37,010 nucleotides of DNA from Lachnoclostridium sp. UBA3262 (GTDB lineage: Bacteria > Bacillota > Clostridia > Lachnospirales > Lachnospiraceae). The notes beneath the pieces were generated by a model, which ran no database searches, was not told where the DNA came from, and was given only the letters and a program-made list of their open reading frames with translations. Made by a program: the position numbers and the translations under genes. The stretch covers positions 1 to 37,010 of the forward strand of contig DEUM01000068.1 in assembly GCA_002362575.1 (NCBI GenBank), read 5' to 3'. Below, one piece after another: positions 15,502 to 23,008 of the stretch (the first letter of the stretch is position 1; each line of letters begins with the position of its first letter).

Positions 15502-17372
15502 AAAAAGGAAGGATTGCCCGCTTTCTAGGCAAGTTCTATATGGCGGTCATTTTTATTTTCTTATATGCCCCGATTGTGACGCTTATCGTACTCTCGTTTA
15601 ATGAGTCCAAGTTCCGGGGACATTTTAGTGGTTTCAGCCTCCGGTGGTATGGAAGCCTGTTTCAGGATGAGATGATTATGAATGCTCTTTTTACTACGCT
15701 CGTTCTGGCGCTTTTGTCAGCGCTGGTTGCGACGGTGTTTGGCACAGCGGTTTCTTTCGCAATAAACCGGATGAAACGGCTGCCGAAGACAGTTATGATG
15801 AGCATTACAAATGTGCCGATGCTCAATGCAGATATCGTTACGGGTATTTCACTTATGCTGTTATTTATCGCCGTGAACTATACGATGGGGTTTGCCAGTG
15901 TTCTTCTAGCGCACATTACGTTCAACATTCCTTATGTTATCCTGAGTGTCCTTCCGAGACTGCGGCAAATCAATCCGAATACTTATGAGGCGGCGCTGGA
16001 TTTGGGCGCTTCAAAAACTTATGCGTTCTGGAAGGTTATTTTGCCGGATATCATGCCGGGGGTGCTGACGGGTTTTCTGCTGGCATTCACTATGTCATTG
16101 GATGATTTTGTCATTACCCATTTTACAAAAGGCGTCGGGGTAGATACGCTGTCGACACAGATTTATGCGGAGGCAAGAAAGGGAATCCGTCCGGAGATGT
16201 ACGCACTCTCTACCATTATGTTTGTGACGGTGTTCATTCTGCTCATTTTTTATAACCGTTCAAAGGGAACGAAAAAGAGAAAAGAGTATGTAAGAAAAAG
16301 CGGAAGAGTGAAGTGGTATATTGGCTTTGCCTGTGTACCGGTTCTTGTGTTGCTTTCTTTTATCGGATACAAAAATTTTCACACAGAAAATACTGGGAAA
16401 CTCAGTGTCTATAATTGGGGAGAGTATCTGGATCCGGAAGCGGTTAAGATGTTTGAGGAGGAGACAGGCATTGAGGTAACTTATGATGAGTACGAAACGA
16501 ATGAAGCGATGTACCCGATTATTGCAAAGGGAGCGGCAAAATACGACTTGGTGTGTCCTTCTGACTATATGATACAGCGGATGAAGCAGGAGGGGCTCTT
16601 GGCGGAAATCGACTGGGACAATGTTCCAAACCGAAAAAACATTGATAAGGAATATTGGGAATTTGCCAGGTCATATGACGAGGAGAACCGCTATAGTGTA
16701 CCTCACCTGTGGGGGACGGTCGGGATTCTTTACAATAAGAAGATGGTAAAGGAAAAGATAGATAGCTGGGGCGTGCTGTGGGACAAGAAGTACAAGGATA
16801 ATATATTGATGCAGAAAAGTGTCCGCGATGCGTTCGGAGTGGCATTGAAGTATTTAGGTTATTCTCTCAATTCAACGGATGCAAAGCAGTTGGAGGAGGC
16901 AAGGGAGAAGCTTTTAGAGCAGAAAAAGTCCGGTGTTGTTCAGGCGTATGTGGTAGATGAGGTGCGCGACAAGATGATTGCCGGGGAGGCGGCAATCGGG
17001 GTAATTTATTCCGGCGAGGCACTGACCTGTCAGGAGTCGAATCCGGACTTGGAGTATGTCATTCCGAAAGAGGGAAGTAATCTATGGATGGATTCATGGG
17101 TAATTCCGAAAGGGGCAGAGAACAAGGAGAACGCGGAAAAGTTTCTGAATTTCCTATGCAGACCGGAGATTATGAAAATGAATTTTGACTATATTACCTA
17201 TTCGATTCCGAGTACAGCAGGGAAAAATCTCATTGAGGAAAAGGAATATAGGGAGAGTGAGATTGCATTCCCGGCGCTGGACTCTCTGAAAGATTGCGAG
17301 GTCTTTCAGTATCTGGGCGCAGACGTGGATAAGGTGTATAACCGGATGTGGAAAGAGGTTATGTCGAGCTAA
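15495..17372 (+). CDS. potCD: Fused spermidine/putrescine permease PotC and substrate-binding protein PotD
   Basis: 625 residues in one uninterrupted frame. Residues ~1-262 are PotC: hydrophobic helices beginning MAVIFIFLYAPIVTLIVLSF and the EAA loop EAALDLGASKTYAFWKVILP. A basic stretch (KGTKKRKEYVRKSGRVK) leads into an extra membrane helix (WYIGFACVPVLVLLSFIGY, ~274-292). The PotD solute-binding protein follows, starting KLSVYNWGEYLDPEAVKMFE and running to the end, with AKYDLVCPSDYMI and AYVVDEVRDKMIAGEAAIGV. The extra helix anchors PotD outside the cell and replaces the lipoprotein signal of a separate PotD. A stoichiometry of one binding domain per PotC is implied. Such fusions occur in other Firmicutes, as far as I recall. 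Terminator hairpins follow. Confidence 0.93.
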   Translation: MVKKGRIARFLGKFYMAVIFIFLYAPIVTLIVLSFNESKFRGHFSGFSLRWYGSLFQDEMIMNALFTTLVLALLSALVATVFGTAVSFAINRMKRLPKTVMMSITNVPMLNADIVTGISLMLLFIAVNYTMGFASVLLAHITFNIPYVILSVLPRLRQINPNTYEAALDLGASKTYAFWKVILPDIMPGVLTGFLLAFTMSLDDFVITHFTKGVGVDTLSTQIYAEARKGIRPEMYALSTIMFVTVFILLIFYNRSKGTKKRKEYVRKSGRVKWYIGFACVPVLVLLSFIGYKNFHTENTGKLSVYNWGEYLDPEAVKMFEEETGIEVTYDEYETNEAMYPIIAKGAAKYDLVCPSDYMIQRMKQEGLLAEIDWDNVPNRKNIDKEYWEFARSYDEENRYSVPHLWGTVGILYNKKMVKEKIDSWGVLWDKKYKDNILMQKSVRDAFGVALKYLGYSLNSTDAKQLEEAREKLLEQKKSGVVQAYVVDEVRDKMIAGEAAIGVIYSGEALTCQESNPDLEYVIPKEGSNLWMDSWVIPKGAENKENAEKFLNFLCRPEIMKMNFDYITYSIPSTAGKNLIEEKEYRESEIAFPALDSLKDCEVFQYLGADVDKVYNRMWKEVMSS

Positions 17373-17374
17373 CA

Positions 17375-17412
17375 AAACCACCCCAAAACTTTGGCGAGCA
17401 AAAGGGTGGTTT
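17375..17412 (-). terminator. Hairpin terminator, best suited to the - strand HExxH gene
   Basis: AAACCACCC at 17375-17383 pairs with GGGTGGTTT at 17404-17412. On the - strand the stem is followed by TTTTGTT, fitting an intrinsic terminator for the convergent gene ending at 17521. It may also slow + strand transcripts leaving potCD. Confidence 0.6.
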
Positions 17413-17431
17413 ATCTATCTGATTAACTTGT

Positions 17432-17461
17432 CAACCCACCTTGTGGGCGGTTGTTCTTTTT
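17432..17461 (+). terminator. Intrinsic terminator of the pot operon
   Basis: The core stem CCCAC/GTGGG (17435-17439 and 17443-17447) is extended by CAA/TTG across a bulge and followed by the T-rich run TTCTTTTTCTTGG. It lies about 60 bases after the potCD stop, on the same strand. Confidence 0.6.
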
Positions 17462-17520
17462 CTTGGTTTTAATATAGCATATTCTTAATGTCTTTGCAAA
17501 AAGAAAAATTTTGTACCTGA

Positions 17521-18087
17521 TCAGGCGCTGATATCCAGATTCTTCCCTGCGGACATCAGATAATTCAAATCCGCCTGCTTCTGCTCATAAGGGTTGACAG
17601 AGGAGGACTGTGCGCCTATGGTACGGCGAATCTTTGTATGAGTTGTGCCGCCGGACACATATACTCTGCCACACTCCGGGCAGATATCCGTGTGCAGTGT
17701 AATAGAAGCTGACACCAGTTCTTTTCCCTTTTCACTTCCCTCTGCAATCGCATTGGATAAATGCTCCCGCTCATGTCCCATAACGGCAGCAGGGGCGCTG
17801 TTTGGGCTGATATGGGTAGGTGTCTTAAAGGAAACGTCATTTTCATTGGAGCCATCTACATATTTGCGCTTTTTGCAGGTCTGACATTCGCCGCTTTCTG
17901 TGCGGCCAGACCGGGAAGCATTTTTCGCTCCATCGACAGCAGCCTGTGCAGTTCCGTCTGTTCCACGGTTTACAGTATCTGCTCCTCTGACACCCCGGAC
18001 AGGCATGGTATTATATGCTGGATAAATCCCACTGACACCGGAGTAACCAGATACGCCGGAAATTCCTGAAATACCTAAAACACTCAT
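17521..18087 (-). CDS. Small HExxH putative metalloprotease (SprA-related / CJM1_0395-like)
   Basis: 188 residues with AGGAGG seven bases before the ATG. The N-terminus is low-complexity, built on repeats of G-[IVY]-S-G. The central part has CQTCKKRKYVDGSNENDVSF, then the zinc-protease motif in VMGHEREHLSNA (near residue 105), then a second Cys pair CPECGRVYVSGG. This arrangement (CxxC, an R-K-Y-x-D-G-S motif, HExxH, CxxC) matches what I remember as the SprA-related putative metalloprotease family; the name is from memory and the activity is unproven. No export signal is obvious. It is convergent with the pot operon and divergent from the GH31 gene, so it forms its own transcription unit. C-terminal residues are polar and probably disordered. 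Confidence 0.7.
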   Translation of the reverse strand: MSVLGISGISGVSGYSGVSGIYPAYNTMPVRGVRGADTVNRGTDGTAQAAVDGAKNASRSGRTESGECQTCKKRKYVDGSNENDVSFKTPTHISPNSAPAAVMGHEREHLSNAIAEGSEKGKELVSASITLHTDICPECGRVYVSGGTTHTKIRRTIGAQSSSVNPYEQKQADLNYLMSAGKNLDISA

Positions 18088-18145
18088 AACTATGCCTCCT
18101 TTATATAAAAAAGCATTTACAAATCATAAAAATTGCAAATCAATA

Positions 18146-18174
18146 TAGACAAAAAATATATAGTTATATACAAT
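18146..18174 (+). promoter_or_regulatory. Candidate sigma-70-type promoter for the GH31 gene
   Basis: TAGACA at 18146-18151, a 17-base spacer and TACAAT at 18169-18174, in the very AT-rich 134-base gap between the divergent HExxH and GH31 genes. The hexamers are near consensus, but the AT richness makes chance matches likely. Confidence 0.4.
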
Positions 18175-18221
18175 TATTATATTAGCTTTACGAGAAAAAT
18201 GCAAGGAGAGGATAGAAAATA

Positions 18222-20246
18222 ATGAAATTTTTTAATGGGCACTGGGAGAAAAGACAGGGCGTCAGCGTATACAATCCAAAGGAAGTTTATGAGTGGAGGC
18301 AGGAGGATGAGGAGTTCGTGTTTCTTGCCCCACATCAGCACATTCAGGGGCGTGGTATGACCTTGGACGGTGTGGTGCTGACTTTTCATATATCAGTATC
18401 ACGTGAAAACATATTCCATATCGTTGTGGAGCATTATCAGGGAATACAGGAGTGCGGACCGCATTTTGTTTTAAACACAGAGAAACATTCTTTGCAGATG
18501 ACGGAGGAACAGGAACGGTTTGTCATTCAATCGGGGCATAATGAACTTCATATCACGAGAAAGCCATTTAGTATGGAATTTTTCTGCGATGGAAAGCGAA
18601 TGACTGGTATGGACTCAGAAGACTTTGGCTATGTCCGTACCGGAGATACGGGGGTGCTTTTATATGAAGAACAGGCGGAAGCCGTTTATATGAGAGGTGC
18701 GACCAGTCTTGCAGTGGGAGAGTATATTTATGGGCTTGGCGAGCATTTCGGGCCGTTTGTAAAAAATGGGCAGAGCATAGATATGTGGAATGAGGACGGC
18801 GGCACTTCCTCGGATCTGGCATACAAAAATATTCCCTTTTATGTATCAAACCGTGGATATGGCATATTCGTCAACCATCCGGAGAAGGTGTCGTTTGAGG
18901 TGGGGACAGAATGGGTAGAAAAGGTTGGCTTTTCGGTGCCGGGTGAGAGGCTGGATTTCTTTTATATAGGCGGAAGTAATATGAAGGAAACACTTTCTTT
19001 GTATACCGGATTAACGGGAAAGCCCGCGCTGCCGCCGGAGTGGAGCTTTGGACTCTGGCTGTCTACTTCCTTTGTGACAGATTATGATGAGAAGACGGTG
19101 ACAGAAACGATAGATAAAATGTCGGAAGCGGGGATACCGATATCAGTATTTCACTTTGACTGTTTTTGGATGAAGGGTTACCACTGGTGTGACTTTCTGT
19201 GGAATGATGAAGTATTTCCAAATCCGGAGGCAATGCTTCGACGGCTGCATGATAAGGGAATACGGGTGTGCGTCTGGATTAACCCCTATATTGCACAGGC
19301 ATCCGAACTTTTTGCAGAGGGCGTGGCAAACGGATATTTCATCAGGAAGGAAAACGGGGATGTCTGGCAGTGGGATAAATGGCAGGCAGGAATGGCAATT
19401 GTGGATTTGACAAATCCGGAAGCAAAGAGCTGGTATCAGGGGAAGCTGGAAACTCTTATGGATATGGGAGTGGACTGCTTTAAGACGGACTTTGGCGAAC
19501 GTATTCCTTCGGAGGGCGTCGTATATTATGACGGCTCGGCGCCTTGTAAAATGCACAACTTCTATTCCTATTTGTATAATGAAACGGTGTACGATGTGGT
19601 AAGGAGAAAGAAGGGAGAAGGAGATGCCGTGTTATTTGCCCGGAGCGGTACAGCAGGGGGACAGAAATTTCCTGTACACTGGGGTGGTGACTGTTTCGCG
19701 CGTTATGAGGCAATGGCAGAAAGCCTGCGGGGCGGTCTGTCATTAGCGATGTCCGGCTATGGCTACTGGAGTCATGATATCGGTGGGTTTGAAGAGACTT
19801 CCACGCCGGACGTCTATAAGCGGTGGGTAGCATTTGGGCTTCTTTCCACCCACTCAAGGCTGCACGGCAGTGGTTCTTACCGTGTTCCGTGGCTTTATGG
19901 AGAGGAAGCGACAGCAGTGCTGCGGCATTTTGTACAGATAAAGAAACAGCTTATGCCATATCTTCTTGAGAAAGCGCGGGAAAATCATGAGACGGGTATT
20001 CCGCTTATGCGCGCTATGGTACTGGAGTTTCCGGATGAGCCAGCCTGCGCTTTTCTCGACAGGCAGTATATGCTTGGTGAGCGTTACCTTGTAGCCCCGG
20101 TTTTTCATTCCTCCGGCGAAGTAACGTACTATCTGCCACACGGTAAATGGAAAAATTATTTTACCGGCGAGGTCAGGGATGGCGGCAGCTGGCTTACCGA
20201 ACTGGTGGATTATTTTACAATTCCTCTATGGGAACGGCTAGCCTGA
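18222..20246 (+). CDS. GH31 alpha-xylosidase-like glycosidase (YicI type) with a short C-terminus
   Basis: 674 residues. Retaining glycosidase expected to release alpha-xylose or alpha-glucose from the non-reducing end of oligosaccharides such as those from xyloglucan. The N-terminal beta-sandwich (~1-265) precedes a TIM barrel with SVFHFDCFWMKGY, the nucleophile region KTDFGE (Asp423) and the acid/base region HWGGDC (Asp490); GYGYWSHDIGGFE follows. KTDFGE and the barrel motifs are characteristic of the YicI branch. YicI-type proteins are ~770 residues, and here the protein stops in the C-terminal sandwich at DYFTIPLWERLA. The last codons and the stop lie in a 20-base inverted repeat flanking palindrome copy B, so loss of a distal domain is possible. 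No signal peptide is seen, so it is probably cytoplasmic. It is convergent with a GH3 gene. Confidence 0.88.
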   Translation: MKFFNGHWEKRQGVSVYNPKEVYEWRQEDEEFVFLAPHQHIQGRGMTLDGVVLTFHISVSRENIFHIVVEHYQGIQECGPHFVLNTEKHSLQMTEEQERFVIQSGHNELHITRKPFSMEFFCDGKRMTGMDSEDFGYVRTGDTGVLLYEEQAEAVYMRGATSLAVGEYIYGLGEHFGPFVKNGQSIDMWNEDGGTSSDLAYKNIPFYVSNRGYGIFVNHPEKVSFEVGTEWVEKVGFSVPGERLDFFYIGGSNMKETLSLYTGLTGKPALPPEWSFGLWLSTSFVTDYDEKTVTETIDKMSEAGIPISVFHFDCFWMKGYHWCDFLWNDEVFPNPEAMLRRLHDKGIRVCVWINPYIAQASELFAEGVANGYFIRKENGDVWQWDKWQAGMAIVDLTNPEAKSWYQGKLETLMDMGVDCFKTDFGERIPSEGVVYYDGSAPCKMHNFYSYLYNETVYDVVRRKKGEGDAVLFARSGTAGGQKFPVHWGGDCFARYEAMAESLRGGLSLAMSGYGYWSHDIGGFEETSTPDVYKRWVAFGLLSTHSRLHGSGSYRVPWLYGEEATAVLRHFVQIKKQLMPYLLEKARENHETGIPLMRAMVLEFPDEPACAFLDRQYMLGERYLVAPVFHSSGEVTYYLPHGKWKNYFTGEVRDGGSWLTELVDYFTIPLWERLA

Positions 20247-20655
20247 CAATGTCATATCGCACCTACTTTGGTACAGAGCAATTGCCTAATTATTTGTGGT
20301 AATATGGTGGGTATCCTACCGTTTCCTGTCGTTATATCACTCCCCGAAAAATAAATTATTTCCTTTGTTTACAAATACGCCGCCCAAGCACTGTCTGAGA
20401 TGTCTGTTGTCATTTTTTTGCCTTTTGGCAGCCGTTTTCACTAAGGACCGGCGGGCGGCAACACTGCCAAAAGGCAGGAAAAACGACAGCAGACAGCGAG
20501 TTTGCGAAGGGCGGCGGAATATTTTTGTAAACGGCGGAAATAATTTATTTTTCGTCGGGAGTGATATCCCGTACAGGAAACGGCAGGATACCTGCCACCT
20601 CGATAGCATGAATGATTAAGTGGTTGTCGTAAGTCCGATATGACATTGTTAGGCT
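20240..20655. repeat. Outer 20-base inverted repeat bracketing palindrome copy B
   Basis: AGCCTGACAATGTCATATCG at 20240-20259 and, in reverse complement, AGCCTAACAATGTCATATCG at 20636-20655 differ at one position. The left arm contains the GH31 stop codon and the right arm reaches into the GH3 stop codon. No such arms flank copy A. This could be a bidirectional 3' structure shared by the convergent genes, later split by copy B, or the ends of a larger element. Confidence 0.75.
20303..20603. repeat. ~300-base imperfect palindromic element, copy B (reverse orientation)
   Basis: This copy has the same family ends: the left reads GGTGGGTATCCTACCGTTTC and the right, in reverse complement, reads GGTGGCAGGTATCCTGCCGT. 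The interior shows which way it lies. The left half here (GTTTACAAATACGCCGCCC, CTGTCTGAGATGTCTG) matches the reverse complement of the right half of copy A, and the right half matches the reverse complement of the left half of copy A. The CTGCCTTTTGGCAG-like core is retained as TGCCTTTTGGCAG and CTGCCAAAAGGCAG. It contains only non-credible overlapping frames on both strands. It lies between the convergent GH31 and GH3 genes. Confidence 0.85.
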
Positions 20656-22831
20656 ATAATGCGTACTCCTGTGTGATTTCAATGCTTGTATGATACAGGA
20701 TATCCAGAGCAGAGGTGCCCAGATACAGCTCATAGGTGCCCGGGTTTGTAACAAAACATTTTCTTTTGATAGAATAGGTCGCGAAGTCTTTCTGTGTCAG
20801 AATCAGAGAGACTTCTTTTGTCTCAGTGGCTTTTAGGGAAATCTTTTCGAATCTCCGGAGAGACATTTTCGGCTGTTCCGGTTCCGGAATTCCGACATAG
20901 AGCTGCAGTGTTTCCTTCCCATCACGGCTGCTCGTATTTTGAATTTCGCAGGAAACGGTTACCTGTAATTCTCCAATACTGCTCATGTTTCGCTGTGTGA
21001 CGCGGAAGTTCCGGCAGACAAAGGTACTGTATGAAAGTCCATACCCAAATGGAAATAGGACAGGAATATCTTTGCTTGTATAATAGCGGTAACCAACCAT
21101 CAATTTTTCTGAATACGTGACATGGCGATGACCGTCCTCCCCCATTTCACCCGGATAGGAATGATAAGCTTCCGTCGGCGTGTCTGCGAGACAGAGAGGG
21201 TAGGTTTCAGTAAGCCTGCCGGACGGATTGACAGCACCGAAAATAACCTTCGCTATTGCATGGCCGCCGTTCATACCGCAGTAGCTGGTTGAAATCAGGG
21301 AGTGAACCTTATCAATCCATGGCATTTCAACCGGACTGCCATGAATCAGTATGACAGTAAGGTGTTCGGTAGCGTCACTGAGGGCAGTGATAACCTCATC
21401 CTGTCCGTAAGGGAGTTTCATATCCGTGCGGTCAAAGCCTTCTGTGTCATAGGCGTGATTCAGGCCGCCAATAAAAATAACCTCGTCATAGCCGGGTACG
21501 GCGTCGAGAACTTCTTTTAAATATTGTTTCCGTTTTGGAAGTATTTCGTTTTCAAACTGGCTCTGGTTCTCTGCTTTGCTATAGTCCGTCTGAAGGCTGT
21601 CTGCCTGCCAGTCAACCTCTCCGCAGACATTCTTTTCGTTATCCACATAATAGCCCGGAAGGAAATCACATCTGGCATTGCCTCCAAGCGCCATACGGAT
21701 GCCGAGAAGCGGAGAGATATCATAGAGGGCTTTTACTTCGGAGCTCCCTCCGCCACAGGCATGTGTCCGGGTGGCATTATCGCCGACAACAAGTATTTTT
21801 TTCGGATTTTGTGTATTCTGTCCGGTGGATAGTGGCAGATAGTTTTTGTCATTTTTGAGCAGAACAATGCCCTCCTCAGCAATTTGTTCTACGATGCTCT
21901 GGTGTCTTGAGACGTTAAAGCAGCCCGGTCTTCTGACTGGTGAAAACATACGGAGATGTGACATTAGTGTCAGAATCCGTAAAACTTTATTGTCAATGGC
22001 AGATTCGGGAATCTCGCCACTTTTTATTTTTTCATGGAGAGGCTCAGCCAGCTTATAGTTATCAAAATCCGGTGTGACGGACATTTCCAAATCAACACCA
22101 TAAAGCGCTGTCTGTTCAGTGTTATGCACGCCGCCCCAGTCGGAGACTACGACTCCGTCATAGTGCCATTCGTCACGAAGAATATCCTGCAGAAGTTTTT
22201 TGCCCTCGCAGCAGAAATCTCCGTCAAAGCGGTTATAAGCGCCCATGACAGTGAGGCTTCCACCTTCAATAAGAGCTTCGTGGAAAGCAGGCAGGTAGAG
22301 CTCGTACAATGTTTTTTCGTCCACCTCGGCCTCCACGGACATGCGTTCAAACTCCTGATTATTTAAGGCAAAATGTTTGACACAGGCGGCGACGTCATTT
22401 TCCTGAATTCCTCGAACCAGTGAGGTGGCAAGGGTACCCGTTAAGATGGGATCCTCACTCATGTACTCGAAATTTCTCCCACACAGGGGAGTCCGTTTTA
22501 TATTGATGCCGGGCGCAAGGATTACGTCCTTCCCTCTGCCCCGCGCCTCGTTTCCTAGTATCTGACCGAAATAATAGGCGAGCTCCGGGTTCCATGTGGA
22601 GGCAAGACAGGTATTGCTTGGCAGCCAGGTAACATAATCACCAGAGTCATTGATTGGAGTCCAGTCGTCATTTTGAAATTCCTGCCGGACTCCGTTCGGG
22701 CCATCTGACATAACCAGCGGAGGGATGTTCAGACGTTCTATACCACCGTTTTGGAATAAACCGTTTCCGTGTATGATTTTAATTTTTTCTTCTATCGTAA
22801 GCTGTTTCAGTAAAGATTGTATATTTTTCAA
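20654..22831 (-). CDS. GH3 beta-glucosidase-like glycosidase
   Basis: 725 residues from a TTG start, chosen because AGGAGG lies seven bases upstream on the - strand. Family 3 retaining glycosidase. The N-terminal barrel has MSDGPNGVRQE, KHFALNNQEFERM and the nucleophile motif VVVSDWGG (Asp231). The C-terminal alpha/beta sandwich follows (EEGIVLLKNDKNYLPL, VVGDNATRTHACGGGSSEV), then a fibronectin-III-like domain ending in YELYLGTSALDI. No signal peptide is present, so it should act in the cytoplasm on imported beta-linked oligosaccharides; the exact sugar (glucose, xylose or other) cannot be read from sequence. It is convergent with the GH31 enzyme; both could contribute to breakdown of a mixed alpha/beta-linked plant oligosaccharide, though they are separate transcripts. 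Confidence 0.93.
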   Translation of the reverse strand: MKNIQSLLKQLTIEEKIKIIHGNGLFQNGGIERLNIPPLVMSDGPNGVRQEFQNDDWTPINDSGDYVTWLPSNTCLASTWNPELAYYFGQILGNEARGRGKDVILAPGINIKRTPLCGRNFEYMSEDPILTGTLATSLVRGIQENDVAACVKHFALNNQEFERMSVEAEVDEKTLYELYLPAFHEALIEGGSLTVMGAYNRFDGDFCCEGKKLLQDILRDEWHYDGVVVSDWGGVHNTEQTALYGVDLEMSVTPDFDNYKLAEPLHEKIKSGEIPESAIDNKVLRILTLMSHLRMFSPVRRPGCFNVSRHQSIVEQIAEEGIVLLKNDKNYLPLSTGQNTQNPKKILVVGDNATRTHACGGGSSEVKALYDISPLLGIRMALGGNARCDFLPGYYVDNEKNVCGEVDWQADSLQTDYSKAENQSQFENEILPKRKQYLKEVLDAVPGYDEVIFIGGLNHAYDTEGFDRTDMKLPYGQDEVITALSDATEHLTVILIHGSPVEMPWIDKVHSLISTSYCGMNGGHAIAKVIFGAVNPSGRLTETYPLCLADTPTEAYHSYPGEMGEDGHRHVTYSEKLMVGYRYYTSKDIPVLFPFGYGLSYSTFVCRNFRVTQRNMSSIGELQVTVSCEIQNTSSRDGKETLQLYVGIPEPEQPKMSLRRFEKISLKATETKEVSLILTQKDFATYSIKRKCFVTNPGTYELYLGTSALDILYHTSIEITQEYAL

Positions 22832-22872
22832 TTTGTAACCTCCTTTTTCATATTTTTCCCAATATTAAGTGT

Positions 22873-22901
22873 ATCATATCATAAAGGTGGAGGAAGTACA
22901 A
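22873..22901 (-). promoter_or_regulatory. Promoter of the GH3 gene
   Basis: Read on the - strand: TTGTAC (22901-22896), a spacer of exactly 17 bases, then TATGAT (22878-22873), about 40 bases before the TTG start. Confidence 0.6.
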
Positions 22902-23008
22902 TCGGTGTATTTTCAAAATAGGAAACCATTGTCAAATCTAATTTGCTTTTCCGCTATTCATTTGTTACACTTAAAATAATTATAATTGACCATGAAGGGA
23001 GAGTGCGT

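Noticed and set aside
17761..18069. 102-codon + strand frame opposite the HExxH gene
   Set aside because: It is antisense to a gene with a good AGGAGG and conserved motifs.
20296..20619. Overlapping ~90-107 codon frames on both strands in palindrome copy B
   Set aside because: They exist because the element is palindromic; similar frames appear in copy A, with no start signals.
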